A DNA stretch of 64,000 nt, taken from assembly GCF_001510665.1 (NCBI RefSeq), contig NZ_LMTI01000004.1, positions 1-64,000 on the forward strand. Direction: 5' to 3'. Shown here piece by piece: positions 20,853 to 30,308 of this stretch (position 1 is the stretch's first letter; each line of letters opens with the position of its first letter). This stretch comes from Bacillus sp. FJAT-27445 (GTDB lineage: Bacteria > Bacillota > Bacilli > Bacillales > Cytobacillaceae). The notes under the pieces were generated by a model. That model did not search any database. It had not been told where the DNA came from and saw only the letters and a program-made list of their open reading frames with translations. The position numbers were made by a program, and so were the translations under genes.

Positions 20853-22280
20853 ATGAACTTTGAAACAGTCATTGGACTTGAGGTCCATGTTGAATTAAAA
20901 ACAGAATCCAAGATTTTTTCAAACAGCCCGAATCATTTCGGTGCCGAGCCGAACACGAATACAACGGTCATCGATCTTGCCTATCCAGGAGTCCTGCCAG
21001 TTCTGAACAAGAAGGCGGTCGAGTATGCCATCAAGGCTGCCATGGCGCTAAATTGCGAGATTGCGTCCGTAACGAAATTTGACCGGAAAAACTATTTTTA
21101 CCCAGATAACCCGAAGGCTTTCCAGATATCGCAGTTTGATAAGCCAATTGGCGAAAATGGCTGGATTGAAATTGAAGTGAACGGCTACAAGAAAAAGATT
21201 GGCATTACTCGGCTCCACCTCGAGGAGGACGCGGGCAAGCTAAACCATGTGAAGGGAGCCTCTCTCGTTGACTACAACCGCCAGGGGACTCCGCTTGTCG
21301 AGATTGTTTCCGAACCGGACATCCGCACACCTGATGAGGCATATGCATACCTTGAAAAGCTTAAGTCAATCATCCTTTATACAGGTGTTTCCGATGTCAA
21401 AATGGAAGAGGGCTCGCTTCGCTGCGATGCAAACATTTCCATACGCCCGGTTGGCCAGGAAGAGTTCGGGACAAAGACCGAATTGAAGAACCTTAACTCG
21501 TTCAATTTTGTCCGAAGAGGGCTTGAATTTGAAGAGAAGCGCCAGCGTGAGGTTGTCAGCGCAGGCGGAACAATCCAGCAGGAAACCCGCCGCTATGACG
21601 AAGCGACTGGTGAAACGCTTCTCATGCGTGTCAAGGAAGGTTCGGATGACTACCGCTATTTCCCGGAGCCTGACCTGCTTGATGTTGTCATTGATGAGGA
21701 GTGGAAGGCTCGTATAGCAGCAGAGATTCCGGAACTGCCGGATCAGAGGATTGAGAGGTATGTATCTGAACTCGGACTGCCTGAATACGATGCGAAGGTG
21801 CTGACAGCGACCCGTGAAATGGCGGATTTCTTTGAAGCGTCTATCAAAGCCGAAGTGGACGCGAAACAGGCTTCCAATTGGCTGATGGGCGAGGTTTCGG
21901 CTTATCTGAAGGCTGAACAGAAGGAGTTAATCGAAACAAAGCTTACTCCGGAAAACCTTGCCGGGATGATCAAACTGATTGAGAATGGCACGATTTCCTC
22001 CAAAATTGCCAAGACTGTTTTCAGGGAATTGATTGAGAACGGTGGCAATGCCGAGCAAATTGTAAAGGAAAAAGGGCTTATCCAGATTTCCGACGAAGGC
22101 GCCCTTCTGAAAATTGTCAACGAAACGCTTGATGCCAACCCGCAGTCCATTGAGGACTTCAAGGGCGGTAAGAGCAAAGCAACCGGTTACCTGGTTGGCC
22201 AGATCATGAAAGCAACAAAGGGCCAGGCGAATCCTCAGCTTGTTAATAAGATTCTTGCGGAGGAAATCCAAAAACGGTAA
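20853..22280 (+). CDS. gatB: Aspartyl/glutamyl-tRNA amidotransferase subunit B
   Basis: A 475-residue kinase/transamidase subunit that phosphorylates the misacylated glutamate and binds the tRNA. The signature start [14 protein letters not shown] and the [17 protein letters not shown] block are conserved, and the C-terminal YqeY-like tail domain (from about residue 330) is complete. GGAAGGGAG precedes ATG 20853. It is the last gene of gatCAB. No clear plus-strand terminator follows; the next hairpin serves the opposite strand. Confidence 0.96.
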   Translation: MNFETVIGLEVHVELKTESKIFSNSPNHFGAEPNTNTTVIDLAYPGVLPVLNKKAVEYAIKAAMALNCEIASVTKFDRKNYFYPDNPKAFQISQFDKPIGENGWIEIEVNGYKKKIGITRLHLEEDAGKLNHVKGASLVDYNRQGTPLVEIVSEPDIRTPDEAYAYLEKLKSIILYTGVSDVKMEEGSLRCDANISIRPVGQEEFGTKTELKNLNSFNFVRRGLEFEEKRQREVVSAGGTIQQETRRYDEATGETLLMRVKEGSDDYRYFPEPDLLDVVIDEEWKARIAAEIPELPDQRIERYVSELGLPEYDAKVLTATREMADFFEASIKAEVDAKQASNWLMGEVSAYLKAEQKELIETKLTPENLAGMIKLIENGTISSKIAKTVFRELIENGGNAEQIVKEKGLIQISDEGALLKIVNETLDANPQSIEDFKGGKSKATGYLVGQIMKATKGQANPQLVNKILAEEIQKR

Positions 22281-22332
22281 TGTTTTAATAGGACACGGAC
22301 CTATACGCAGGCGGGGAATATCCTAACGGGTT

Positions 22333-22435
22333 CGGTTTTGAAGTACAAAATTCGAATTAGCAGTGCTTTTCCCAAAACAATTAGCAGAGGAACCAGCATA
22401 CAATTAGCAGGTACTTTAGCAGTTAAATTAGCATA
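22333..22435. repeat. Left inverted-repeat end with AATTAGCA repeats
   Basis: CGGTTTTGAAGTACAAAA at 22333-22350 matches, inverted, the sequence at 23912-23929 in 16 of 18 bases. It is followed by TTAGCA-containing repeats at about 22356, 22380, 22404, 22416 and 22429. A matching AATTAGCAG core also appears inverted near the right end. The two ends enclose four small minus-strand genes. Confidence 0.6.
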
Positions 22436-22440
22436 CAAAA

Positions 22441-22467
22441 AAGCTCAGAGTCAAAAGCCCTGAGCTT
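22441..22467 (-). terminator. Terminator of the minus-strand small-gene cluster
   Basis: An AAGCTCAG / CTGAGCTT stem. On the minus strand it is followed by T6 (the A-run just before 22441), so it ends transcription of the DUF4177 gene. Confidence 0.7.
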
Positions 22468-22557
22468 ACTTTGTATTAGAGTTTTGTCATGCATAAGCAC
22501 CCGTTAGCTTAAGTGTAAAGTATCACAAACTTTCGAAACGAATGGTTTCCGTTCTAT

Positions 22558-22755
22558 TTACTGTTTTATAGGTCTTTCAAAAATCAATTCATAGTATGAC
22601 CCTGCTGCAACTCCTGAAGTTGCAAAGTCAGGAGAGAAAATTTGAACAAAACGCCAGCCTTGATTTGCGTTATTTTTAATTACTTCTCGATAGTCTTCAC
22701 TAGGTTTACCAGATAACTTTTTAAACTCTATTTTTATAAACTTGTATTCAAACAT
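22558..22755 (-). CDS. DUF4177 domain protein
   Basis: A 65-residue protein matching the DUF4177 pattern: MFEYKFIKI at the start, an NNANQGWRFVQIF segment in the middle and a YYELIFERP end. These small soluble proteins are of unknown function and often appear in accessory regions. AAGGAGGAG precedes the ATG. It is the last of four consecutive minus-strand small genes inside an inverted-repeat-flanked insert between gatB and the tRNA gene. Confidence 0.8.
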   Translation of the reverse strand: MFEYKFIKIEFKKLSGKPSEDYREVIKNNANQGWRFVQIFSPDFATSGVAAGSYYELIFERPIKQ

Positions 22756-22933
22756 TTATTACTCCTCCTTTCGATTATGTGTTGTAAACGGGATTTATAT
22801 AATCTAACTGTTTGTACGATTTGAATTGGAAAAAGTTACGACTTTGCAACAATTTTGTTTAACTAAACTGCATCGTTAGCACAATAAGGAATTCACTACA
22901 TCATTCTTCAGTAGTTCATCGTATCCAGAGATT

Positions 22934-23179
22934 TCATTTATTTTCAGGGTTAGAATTCAGTAATTCTGCTTCTATTTCTTCATCTGACACTAATACCTCT
23001 TCATTGTTTTGATCCTTACTTTTAGGTATCAGCATTAAAATACCAAGAATAAAAACGATTAAAATGAGCAAAACAGAAACAGTATGCAAACTTTGCCCTG
23101 CTGCCATAGCAACTTGCAATAAAATTGAGGCTGTAAGTAGTGATAAACTAATTATTAAAAATCCAAATAACTTGGACAT
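22934..23179 (-). CDS. Small two-helix membrane protein, unknown
   Basis: An 81-residue protein. Two hydrophobic segments (about residues 4-26 and 33-53) are followed by an acidic hydrophilic tail rich in Glu, Asp and Asn. GGGAGTTGGGGAG precedes the ATG. I do not recognise the family. It is in a run of four minus-strand small genes, three of which encode two-helix membrane proteins, suggesting a small membrane module. Confidence 0.68.
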   Translation of the reverse strand: MSKLFGFLIISLSLLTASILLQVAMAAGQSLHTVSVLLILIVFILGILMLIPKSKDQNNEEVLVSDEEIEAELLNSNPENK

Positions 23180-23296
23180 AACTCCCCAACTCCCTTTTTC
23201 AATTACCTGCCGTTATTTATATTTATTCTAGTATTTACTACGGATTCCTTCTTCCGCTAAACGCCCCGTTTGTTTAAGTACATTTGAAACCAACAG

Positions 23297-23527
23297 TTAT
23301 CCAAAGTGATTATGAAACCACCAAACAATAAGAATCATACTCACTATTCCCCAAGCTGTGGTAATCACTATCCACCAAATTATCGATTTGGCTTTTGTTG
23401 AACTTTCCTCGTCATCCATATTTGCTGTTATAAAAGCTAGCTTACTTTCCATACCTTTTTTCATAGAGGTGAGAACAACAAATCCGACTATTATGAAACC
23501 GATAGTTATCCAGAGTAATAAGTCCAA
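23297..23527 (-). CDS. Small two-helix membrane protein, unknown
   Basis: A 76-residue protein with hydrophobic segments at about residues 2-21 and 47-69, separated by a charged loop (MDDEESSTKAKS). I chose a TTG start at 23525-23527, since GGGAGGTG lies six bases upstream. A GTG three codons earlier is part of that ribosome binding site and too close to use it. No family is recognised. It is adjacent to another membrane gene on the same strand. Confidence 0.62.
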   Translation of the reverse strand: MDLLLWITIGFIIVGFVVLTSMKKGMESKLAFITANMDDEESSTKAKSIIWWIVITTAWGIVSMILIVWWFHNHFG

Positions 23528-23550
23528 CTTTAACACCTCCCTTTTTGTAT

Positions 23551-23733
23551 TTAGAATTGGATATTTTTAAAAAGCGAAATGATTAGTATTAGTGTTGATA
23601 AGGAACCGACAGACATTAGAGTAATTATTTTTTTCCCATTCTTCTCTTTTGAAGGTTTTACAAGCTCTTGGGATACCGCAATCCAAATAACAATAGAAAC
23701 TATAGCTACTATGGTAATAACAACTGTAGACAC
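23551..23733 (-). CDS. Small two-helix membrane protein, unknown
   Basis: A 60-residue protein with hydrophobic segments at about residues 3-21 and 36-55 joined by a lysine-rich loop (KPSKEKNGKK). The GTG start at 23731-23733 has GGGAGG upstream at normal spacing. It is the promoter-proximal gene of the four-gene minus-strand run. No family is recognised; the shared two-helix plan with its neighbours suggests they act together. Confidence 0.6.
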   Translation of the reverse strand: MSTVVITIVAIVSIVIWIAVSQELVKPSKEKNGKKIITLMSVGSLSTLILIISLFKNIQF

Positions 23734-24185
23734 ATTTGTTACCTCCCTTAATTAATATTTTATCTGTGTTTTAACATAAATAATTCCTTTAAAGCACCAG
23801 CTATATTAATCTGTGTACCCTATGTACGAATTAGAAAAATTAAAGTTGCACTTTTAAACTAAACTGCCCTTATGTTGCGAATTGGACTGCTAATTAGTGT
23901 GCGAATTAAGTTTTTGTACTCGAAAACCGTAATTCGGCAATTTTTTCATAAGAAATATGCCCCCAGCCCAAGCACGAAAGCTATTCCGGAAAATTCAATC
24001 AAACGTTTGATTGAATTGGGGTTTGTCGGAGTTGGGCGGATTTTTGGGGAAATCAAAATGGAAAATAAAGGTGCAAAAAGTTATAATAATAGTGTGAAAC
24101 TGCCTTCGCCGAGCTTCAGCTTGCGTGATCTTCCCGAGGCGGGGACACAGAATGTAATTTAAGATTAGGATGCAATATTAACTAT
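23734..24185. other. Intergenic region with right inverted-repeat end and a 26-bp palindrome
   Basis: It contains the right inverted-repeat end (23912-23929) and a perfect 26-bp palindrome at 23992-24017 centred on CAAACGTTTG. A 96-codon ORF here has no ribosome binding site or recognisable domain. The palindrome has the size and symmetry of a TetR-family operator, but no regulator gene is adjacent. Confidence 0.6.
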
Positions 24186-24259
24186 CGGGATGTAGCTCAG
24201 GTTGGTAGAGCACTAGCATGGGGTGCTAGGGGTCGCAGGTTCAATTCCTGTCATCCCGA
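24186..24259 (+). tRNA. tRNA-Pro (anticodon GGG)
   Basis: A full cloverleaf: acceptor CGGGATG / CATCCCG with discriminator A, D-arm with GTTGGTAGAGC, anticodon stem CTAGC / GCTAG with loop ATGGGGT (anticodon GGG), and T-arm with GGTTCAATTCC. No CCA is encoded. It reads CCC/CCU proline codons, in addition to the universal tRNA-Pro(UGG) expected elsewhere. It is a single-gene unit with its own terminator. Confidence 0.95.
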
Positions 24260-24269
24260 TTTAATGTAC

Positions 24270-24318
24270 GGAAAGCCTGACCGCGTTGATTTTGACAGCG
24301 GCAGGCTTTTTGTTTTTT
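24270..24318 (+). terminator. Rho-independent terminator after tRNA-Pro
   Basis: A stem AAAGCCTGACCGC / GCGGCAGGCTTT (with a bulge) is followed by a long T-run. Confidence 0.85.
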
Positions 24319-24690
24319 TAAAAGTAGCGCTGTGATTTTTATAGGTTAGATAATGCTAGTAAATCTCGTAAACAAGTTTTCCTGGATTCAGTGGAATATG
24401 GCCCCTTTTTCGACCCCAAAAACTAACCGAAAAGCTTTACTAGTTTGGCCTCCATATATGAAGCACTGGAACTGTCTGCCAGCAACCATTTATAGAGGTT
24501 TTTTCCTATGATAGAGACCCGAATTGCGTTATGTTTCACCTTGAAATTTTTATATGCTAAAATGCTCTAGTGGCGGTTAACTTAGTGCCATTGGGGGCAG
24601 TATAAATAATGAATTTTTAACTTTTTTTGTAAAAATCCCCTTTCTCCCCAAAGGGGGTTTTTACGTGAAGGATTAAAGGAGGTTTAATGG
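24319..24690 (+). other. Urease operon leader region
   Basis: 372 bp without a gene. A strong hairpin with T-run lies at 24631-24662 (TCCCCTTT / AAAGGGGG), only 28 bp before ureA. It could be a terminator shielding the urease operon from upstream transcription or an attenuator in its leader. I cannot fix the promoter; TATGCTAAAAT near 24552 is a possible -10. I found no GlnR/TnrA box and no NiCo-riboswitch-like core. Confidence 0.5.
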
Positions 24691-24993
24691 ATGCATTTAT
24701 TGCCAAGGGAGATTGACAAGCTCATGATCGTTGTTGCTGCCGACCTAGCAAAACGCCGGAAGGAAAGAGGTTTAAAATTAAATTATCCGGAAGCTGTGGC
24801 CCTCATCACCTATGAAGTCATGGAAGGTGCAAGGGACGGAAAAACTGTAGCCGAGCTGATGGAGTATGGGGGGACGATTTTGTCTCGTGAAGATGTCATG
24901 GAAGGTATTCCGGAAATGATTGATGATATTCAAGTCGAAGCCACTTTTCCTGATGGGACAAAATTAGTAACTGTCCACAGTCCGATACGATAA
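24691..24993 (+). CDS. ureA: Urease subunit gamma
   Basis: A 100-residue small subunit of urease, which hydrolyses urea to ammonia and carbamate. The family start ([23 protein letters not shown]) and [16 protein letters not shown] are clear. AAAGGAGGTT precedes ATG 24691. It is the first gene of ureABCEFGD, with 16 bp to ureB. As in most bacteria, but not Helicobacter, gamma and beta are separate genes. Confidence 0.97.
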   Translation: MHLLPREIDKLMIVVAADLAKRRKERGLKLNYPEAVALITYEVMEGARDGKTVAELMEYGGTILSREDVMEGIPEMIDDIQVEATFPDGTKLVTVHSPIR

Positions 24994-25009
24994 ATAGGAG
25001 GGAACGCGA

Positions 25010-25333
25010 ATGTTGCCAGGCGAATACATTTTGAAAGATGAAGACATTATTTGTAATGAGGGCAGCGAAGTATTTACCATTTCCGTTATAAATACGGGTG
25101 ACCGTCCCGTCCAAATTGGTTCACACTATCATTTCTATGAAGTGAACGAAGCGCTTGAATTTAATCGAGAAGAAGCATATGGAAAACGGTTAAACATTCC
25201 GGCAGGTGCTGCTGTTCGCTTCGAACCTGGTGATAAAAAGGAAATCCAGCTTGTTAATTATGCAGGGGAACGCCGTGTATATGGGTTTAACAATAAAGTA
25301 GATGGCTCACTAGAAAGTAGGGATGACTCATGA
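25010..25333 (+). CDS. ureB: Urease subunit beta
   Basis: A 107-residue structural subunit. The family features [16 protein letters not shown] and the block [22 protein letters not shown] followed by [16 protein letters not shown] are conserved. ATAGGAGGGA precedes ATG 25010. It overlaps ureC by 4 bp (ATGA), so translation of beta and alpha is coupled. Confidence 0.97.
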   Translation: MLPGEYILKDEDIICNEGSEVFTISVINTGDRPVQIGSHYHFYEVNEALEFNREEAYGKRLNIPAGAAVRFEPGDKKEIQLVNYAGERRVYGFNNKVDGSLESRDDS

Positions 25334-27045
25334 GTTTTAGGATGTCAAGAAAACAATATGCTTCTATGTTCGGCCCAACAATAGGTGATTCAATCCGCCT
25401 TGCTGATACGGACTTATTTATTCAAATAGAGAAAGATTATACTAAGTACGGAGAAGAAGTTGTTTTTGGCGGCGGGAAAGTGATTCGCGACGGCATGGGA
25501 CAGCATCCGCTTGCTACCCGGGAAAAAGATGGTGTAGCGGATACGGTTATTACCAATGCGGTGATTTTGGATTACACCGGAATCGTTAAAGCTGATATTG
25601 CCATTCGGGACGGGAAGATTGCCGGGATTGGAAAGGCAGGTAACCCGCTCATATCCGATAACGTCGATATTATCATTGGTGCAGCAACTGAAATTATTGC
25701 CGGTGAAGGCTTTATTGTTACGGCCGGAGCGATTGATACGCATGTTCACTTTATGAATCCCGATCAGGTTCAATTAGCTCTTGCAGCAGGGACCACAACA
25801 TTGATCGGGGGAGGTACAGGGCCGGCAACCGGATCGCGGGCAACAACGGTCACTCCGGGTGAATGGAATATTCACCGAATGCTAATGGCAGCAGAAGGCC
25901 TTCCAATCAACGTCGGCTTCACAGGAAAAGGAAGCGCCGCGGCTATGGAACCTCTAGCAGAGCAAGTAAAAGCTGGCGTAATCGGCCTCAAAGTGCACGA
26001 AGACTGGGGTGCTACCGCTTCTGCCCTCGATTACGCACTCCGTACAGCTGACAAATATGATATCCAAGTCGCCCTCCACGCGGATACGTTGAACGAAAAT
26101 GGCTTTATGGAGCATACAATGGCTGCAGTGAAAGATAGAGTTCTTCACATGTACCATACTGAAGGTGCAGGCGGCGGACATGCCCCTGACTTAATCAAAT
26201 CTGCGGGATATTTAAATATTCTTCCTTCATCAACAAACCCTACCCTTCCTTATACCGTAAACACAATTGACGAACATCTCGATATGGTAATGGTTTGCCA
26301 TAACTTAAATCCTTCTGTTCCGGAAGATATTGCTTTTGCAGACTCCAGAATTAGAAGAGAAACAATTGCAGCCGAAGACATTCTTCAAGACATGGGTGTT
26401 TTCAGTATGGTCAGCTCTGATTCCCAGGCAATGGGACGTGTCGGAGAAGTTATTTTGCGTACTTGGCAAACAGCAGACAAAATGAAAAAGCAGAGAGGGC
26501 TTCTCCAAGGTGACAACAAATATGCTGATAACAACCGTGCGAAGCGCTATATCGCGAAATATACAATTAATCCTGCGATTACCCATGGAATTTCCAATCA
26601 TGTCGGTTCAATTGAAGTCGGGAAAATAGCCGACCTTGTCCTTTGGTCTCCGAAGTTTTTTGGAGTAAAGCCTGAAATGATCCTTAAGAACGGACTGGCT
26701 GTAAAAGCATTAATGGGAGATGCTAATGCTTCGATTCCAACCCCGCAGCCGTATATCTACCGCCCAATGTATGCGCAGTTCGGAAAAGCTTTATCAAAAA
26801 GCTCGGTTACGTTCATTTCTCAGGCTGCTTATGATGACGGAGTCCATGAAAAGCTTGGCCTTGAAAAAATTATTCACCCTGTGGGTGGAATTCGGACGTT
26901 AACCAAGAAAGATATGAAATTAAATTCAGAAACACCCGAAATTACAGTGGATCCACAAACGTATGAGGTGCGTGTCAACGGAGAACTATTGACATGTGAC
27001 CCTGTTGATACTGTTCCAATGGGACAGCGTTATTTCCTATTCTGA
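25330..27045 (+). CDS. ureC: Urease subunit alpha (catalytic)
   Basis: A 571-residue nickel amidohydrolase. The nickel ligands and active-site residues are visible: HVHF (near residue 138), the carbamylated lysine in [10 protein letters not shown] (near 221), HADTLNE, and [12 protein letters not shown]. The flap Cys-His is in MVCHNL (near residue 324) and a metal-ligand Asp in SSDSQAMGR (near 364). Length is typical. Two nickel ions are inserted by UreEFGD encoded just downstream. Confidence 0.98.
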   Translation: MSFRMSRKQYASMFGPTIGDSIRLADTDLFIQIEKDYTKYGEEVVFGGGKVIRDGMGQHPLATREKDGVADTVITNAVILDYTGIVKADIAIRDGKIAGIGKAGNPLISDNVDIIIGAATEIIAGEGFIVTAGAIDTHVHFMNPDQVQLALAAGTTTLIGGGTGPATGSRATTVTPGEWNIHRMLMAAEGLPINVGFTGKGSAAAMEPLAEQVKAGVIGLKVHEDWGATASALDYALRTADKYDIQVALHADTLNENGFMEHTMAAVKDRVLHMYHTEGAGGGHAPDLIKSAGYLNILPSSTNPTLPYTVNTIDEHLDMVMVCHNLNPSVPEDIAFADSRIRRETIAAEDILQDMGVFSMVSSDSQAMGRVGEVILRTWQTADKMKKQRGLLQGDNKYADNNRAKRYIAKYTINPAITHGISNHVGSIEVGKIADLVLWSPKFFGVKPEMILKNGLAVKALMGDANASIPTPQPYIYRPMYAQFGKALSKSSVTFISQAAYDDGVHEKLGLEKIIHPVGGIRTLTKKDMKLNSETPEITVDPQTYEVRVNGELLTCDPVDTVPMGQRYFLF

Positions 27046-27055
27046 GGTGAAGGAA

Positions 27056-27511
27056 TTGATTATTGAAAAGATTGTCGGAAATATAGGAGACATGGATCAA
27101 GAAGAAATCAAAAAACGGCATATTGAAAAAGTTTACCTTGAGAGTGCCAATTTAGTGAAAAGAATCCAGCGGGTAAAAACAGATCATGGAAATGAGCTGG
27201 GAATCCGTTTGAAAGAGCTACGCGATCTTTTAGCTGGCGATGTGTTGTATATGGACGAAAAAAATATGATTGTCGTTGATGTGCTATCCGATGATCTTCT
27301 CGTCATCAGCCCACGAAGCATAAAGGAAATGGGAACAATCGCACACCAGCTGGGCAATCGGCATCTGCCTGCCCAGTTTGAAGGGAACGATATGCTCGTT
27401 CAATACGACTATTTAGTAGAGGAACTACTCCAAGAGCTAGGAATCCCATTTAAACGGGAAGACCGGAAAGTAAAGCAGGCATTTCGTCATATAGGGCACA
27501 GCCATGGATAA
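27056..27511 (+). CDS. ureE: Urease accessory protein UreE (nickel metallochaperone)
   Basis: A 151-residue nickel-binding chaperone that delivers nickel to UreG. The conserved [13 protein letters not shown] segment holds the interfacial nickel-binding histidine. The C-terminal tail is short (HIGHSHG), unlike the long His-rich tail of Klebsiella UreE. I chose TTG 27056, with TGAGGTGAAGGA upstream, because the longer ORF runs back into ureC and its extra residues do not resemble UreE. It overlaps ureF by 8 bp. Confidence 0.93.
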   Translation: MIIEKIVGNIGDMDQEEIKKRHIEKVYLESANLVKRIQRVKTDHGNELGIRLKELRDLLAGDVLYMDEKNMIVVDVLSDDLLVISPRSIKEMGTIAHQLGNRHLPAQFEGNDMLVQYDYLVEELLQELGIPFKREDRKVKQAFRHIGHSHG

Positions 27512-28190
27512 AAACATCCTTTCTTTATTCCAGCTATGCGACTCGAATTTTCCAACGGGCGCCTTCAGCCATTCGTTTGGTTTGGAAAGTTATATTCAAG
27601 ATAACCTAGTAACTGACCAAGAGACGTTTTATCGGTGGCTGCAGGTGTACTTGCATGAGCAGCTCATCTATACGGATGGGCTTGCCTGCAGGCTCGCCTA
27701 CGAGGCCCTATTAAATGAAGATTTTGAGCGCATATGGGAACTGGATCGCCTGTTAACCGTTCAAAACTTACCGCGGGAAACAAGGGAAGGAACACAAATG
27801 ATCGGGAGCCGAATGCTAAAAATAGCCGAATCTTTATTCGGCTTTCCGGTTCTCGCCAAATACAGAGAAGAAATGAAGAAGAAAAAATCATTCGGGCACC
27901 CTTCCATTGTGTTTACGATGGTCGCTCACGGCCTTGGAGTAACAAAAACAAATACAGCACTCTACTATTTGTATTCTTCTATTTCCAGCCTGACACAAAA
28001 TGGAGTACGGGCAATTCCCCTAGGACAAACAGCAGGCCAACTGATTACACATCGATTCATGTCTGAACTGACAGAGGCCGTTGGAAAAATACTGACGCTG
28101 AGCGAAGATGACTTTGGAATTGTGTCACCAGGATTGGAATTAGCCCAAATGAAGCATGAACGAGTCAATATTCGTATTTTCATGTCTTAA
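27504..28190 (+). CDS. ureF: Urease accessory protein UreF
   Basis: A 228-residue helical chaperone that joins UreD and UreG in the activation complex and gates GTP hydrolysis. The conserved start [22 protein letters not shown] and the [13 protein letters not shown] segment are typical. It overlaps the end of ureE, showing tight coupling. Length is normal for the family. Confidence 0.96.
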   Translation: MDKNILSLFQLCDSNFPTGAFSHSFGLESYIQDNLVTDQETFYRWLQVYLHEQLIYTDGLACRLAYEALLNEDFERIWELDRLLTVQNLPRETREGTQMIGSRMLKIAESLFGFPVLAKYREEMKKKKSFGHPSIVFTMVAHGLGVTKTNTALYYLYSSISSLTQNGVRAIPLGQTAGQLITHRFMSELTEAVGKILTLSEDDFGIVSPGLELAQMKHERVNIRIFMS

Positions 28191-28223
28191 AACTATTAAA
28201 GAATGATTAAAGGAAGTGTTTTA

Positions 28224-28835
28224 ATGGAACCAATTAAAATCGGGGTTGGAGGCCCTGTTGGTGCAGGAAAGACAATGCTTGTGGAGAAGTTGACCCGCCA
28301 TCTAAAAGATGAAATCAATATGGCGGTTGTCACAAATGATATATACACAAAAGAAGATGCGAAATTCCTGATTCAAAATGGTGTTCTCCCTGAAGACCGA
28401 ATTATCGGTGTGGAAACAGGAGGCTGTCCTCATACAGCCATTCGTGAAGATGCATCAATGAATTTCGCGGCCATCGAAGAGCTAATCGAGCGCCACCCTG
28501 ATGTGGAACTTATTTTCGTTGAAAGTGGCGGTGACAATCTCGCGGCAACATTCAGTCCAGAGCTCGTTGATTTCTCCATATATATCATTGATGTGGCACA
28601 AGGGGAAAAGATTCCCCGCAAAGGCGGCCAGGGGATGATTAAGTCCGATTTATTCATCATAAATAAGACGGACCTAGCCCCATTCGTCGGCGCCAGCCTT
28701 GAGGTCATGGAGAAGGATACAAAGGTATTCCGCGGGGATAAACCGTTTGTCTTCACAAATTTAAAGGATGAGGAAGGCCTTGATGAAGTCATTGACTGGA
28801 TTAAGCAACATGTTTTATTAAAAGGATTGGAATAA
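28224..28835 (+). CDS. ureG: Urease accessory GTPase UreG
   Basis: A 203-residue SIMIBI-class GTPase that drives nickel insertion into urease. The P-loop GGPVGAGKT (residues 8-16), the nickel-binding CPH motif ([11 protein letters not shown]), [15 protein letters not shown] and NKTD are all intact. ATG 28224, with AAAGGAAG upstream, is chosen over the in-frame ATG at 28203, which adds MIKGSVL before the conserved start. It ends one base before the ureD start. Confidence 0.97.
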   Translation: MEPIKIGVGGPVGAGKTMLVEKLTRHLKDEINMAVVTNDIYTKEDAKFLIQNGVLPEDRIIGVETGGCPHTAIREDASMNFAAIEELIERHPDVELIFVESGGDNLAATFSPELVDFSIYIIDVAQGEKIPRKGGQGMIKSDLFIINKTDLAPFVGASLEVMEKDTKVFRGDKPFVFTNLKDEEGLDEVIDWIKQHVLLKGLE

Positions 28836-28836
28836 C

Positions 28837-29661
28837 ATGACAAATTGGACAGGCGATTTATCTTTAGACCTGGAATGCCGCAATGGGAGAACTGTTGCAA
28901 GAAATGTCTATTTCCAAGGGGCATTTAAAGTCATGCGGCCGATCTACCATGATAATTCCGGGCAGGTATGTTATTATCTATTAAACCCTGGGGGCGGGTA
29001 TTTGGACGGGGATCGGTATAGAATGAAAATTTCTGCCGCCGAAAACTCTAAAGTAACTCTAACCACTCAATCTGCGACAAAGGTTTATAAGACGCCGAAA
29101 GATCATGTCTATCAGGAATCAGAAATTTTTTTAAAAAAGGGAAGTTATCTGGAGTACCTACCGGATCCGCTGATTGCCTATGAAAATGCTCATTACAAGC
29201 AAAAAAATATCGTTCATATGGAATCGGGGTCGACGTTCTTATATACGGATATTCTCACACCCGGCTGGTCGCCAAGCGGAGAAAACTTCAGCTATGATAC
29301 GATTCAATTGAAAACCGAAATATATTTGGACGGCGTACTTGGTGTTTTCGATCATATCAAGTTAGCTCCAGAAAAGAATTCAATTGCAGGCCTGGGTTTT
29401 ATGGAAGGCTATACCCATTTAGGTTCGATGATTGCGGTCAGCGAAAATACTGATAATGGCCTTCTCGATATGTTGTATGAAACGATTCATTCGGAACAGT
29501 CAAACTTTAAATTTGGTCTTTCAAGGCTGGCCATCCCAGGTTTAAGCATTCGGGTCCTTGGGAACTCGACCCAACTCATTGAACGTATTTTTAACCAATG
29601 TCACAAAATCATCAGTGAAAAGTGGAACAATACTACGCCAAGTCCTTTAAGGAAATATTAA
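28837..29661 (+). CDS. ureD: Urease accessory protein UreD (UreH)
   Basis: A 274-residue scaffold that binds apo-urease and, with UreF and UreG, forms the nickel tunnel. The family segments YFQGAFKVMRPIY, LLNPGGGYLDGDRY and TQSATKVYKTP are conserved. It starts one base after ureG stops. Placement last in ureABCEFGD is the common Bacillus order. Confidence 0.95.
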   Translation: MTNWTGDLSLDLECRNGRTVARNVYFQGAFKVMRPIYHDNSGQVCYYLLNPGGGYLDGDRYRMKISAAENSKVTLTTQSATKVYKTPKDHVYQESEIFLKKGSYLEYLPDPLIAYENAHYKQKNIVHMESGSTFLYTDILTPGWSPSGENFSYDTIQLKTEIYLDGVLGVFDHIKLAPEKNSIAGLGFMEGYTHLGSMIAVSENTDNGLLDMLYETIHSEQSNFKFGLSRLAIPGLSIRVLGNSTQLIERIFNQCHKIISEKWNNTTPSPLRKY

Positions 29662-29750
29662 ACATTGAATTCACTTTAGGACAGCCCTCCCCTGTCAGCT
29701 CAACCATAAGAAGGGGAAAGCTACCAACAATCAACAGAGGAGGCTCACCG

Positions 29751-30239
29751 ATGCCTGAAGAAAAGAACGAACACCCTGATATTGAAGATTTTGAAGTGAA
29801 TACTGCATTTGAGGATCGTGTACATGAGAGATTCTCTTTTACGTTTAAAGTCAATAATAATGAGTATAAAGGTTTCTTCCACGAGAATGAAATTCAATGG
29901 CACCACCCACACCCCAAACAATTACTTGGTGATGAAAAAATGGAAGCCATGGAATCGAAAATCCATTTATTAATGAGGAAGTACGGAATCTCCAGCGATA
30001 GTGGAATAGAAGAACTAGAAATCAAGCCGGCATTTGAAGACAGGGTGCACGAACGCCATCAATTTACCCTGAAAGTAGACGGTGAGGAATACAAAGCGTT
30101 TATGACCGAAGGTGAAATTCAATGGTTCCATCCTCATCCTAAACAAAAGCTTGAAGATGAACATGTTCAGGCAATCGAGTTAGAAATACACAAAGAAGTG
30201 GCAAAAAAAGAGGAACAACCAGAAGAGGAAAATAAGTAA
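29751..30239 (+). CDS. Duplicated His-Pro-His-Pro protein at the end of the urease operon
   Basis: A 162-residue hydrophilic protein made of two tandem copies of a domain of about 60 residues. Each copy contains AFEDRVHER, then a beta-strand-like stretch ending in EIQW, then HPHPKQ (about residues 46-57 and 120-131). I cannot name the family with certainty. The start is ATG 29751 with GAGGAGG upstream; an ORF start at 29622 overlaps ureD and lacks a site. Position after ureD and the repeated His-Pro-His suggest metal binding, but that is inference. A terminator follows. Confidence 0.75.
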   Translation: MPEEKNEHPDIEDFEVNTAFEDRVHERFSFTFKVNNNEYKGFFHENEIQWHHPHPKQLLGDEKMEAMESKIHLLMRKYGISSDSGIEELEIKPAFEDRVHERHQFTLKVDGEEYKAFMTEGEIQWFHPHPKQKLEDEHVQAIELEIHKEVAKKEEQPEEENK

Positions 30240-30245
30240 ATTATA

Positions 30246-30276
30246 AAAAGGAAGGCTTGACGTAGCCTTCCTTTTT
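30246..30276 (+). terminator. Terminator between the urease operon and the importer operon
   Basis: A perfect stem AAGGAAGGCT / AGCCTTCCTT with T-runs on the plus side and an A-run before it, so it can act in both directions between the convergent operons. Confidence 0.9.
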
Positions 30277-30308
30277 ATATGGAAGAAAGAATCTACCATG
30301 TTACATAA

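Noticed and set aside
23872-24162. Plus-strand 96-codon ORF before tRNA-Pro
   Set aside because: It has no ribosome binding site, spans the inverted-repeat end and a perfect palindrome, and shows no protein-like pattern.
24319-24690. Riboswitch (NiCo or other) in the urease leader
   Set aside because: Only one strong hairpin with a T-run is visible. I could not build the conserved multi-helix core of a known aptamer.
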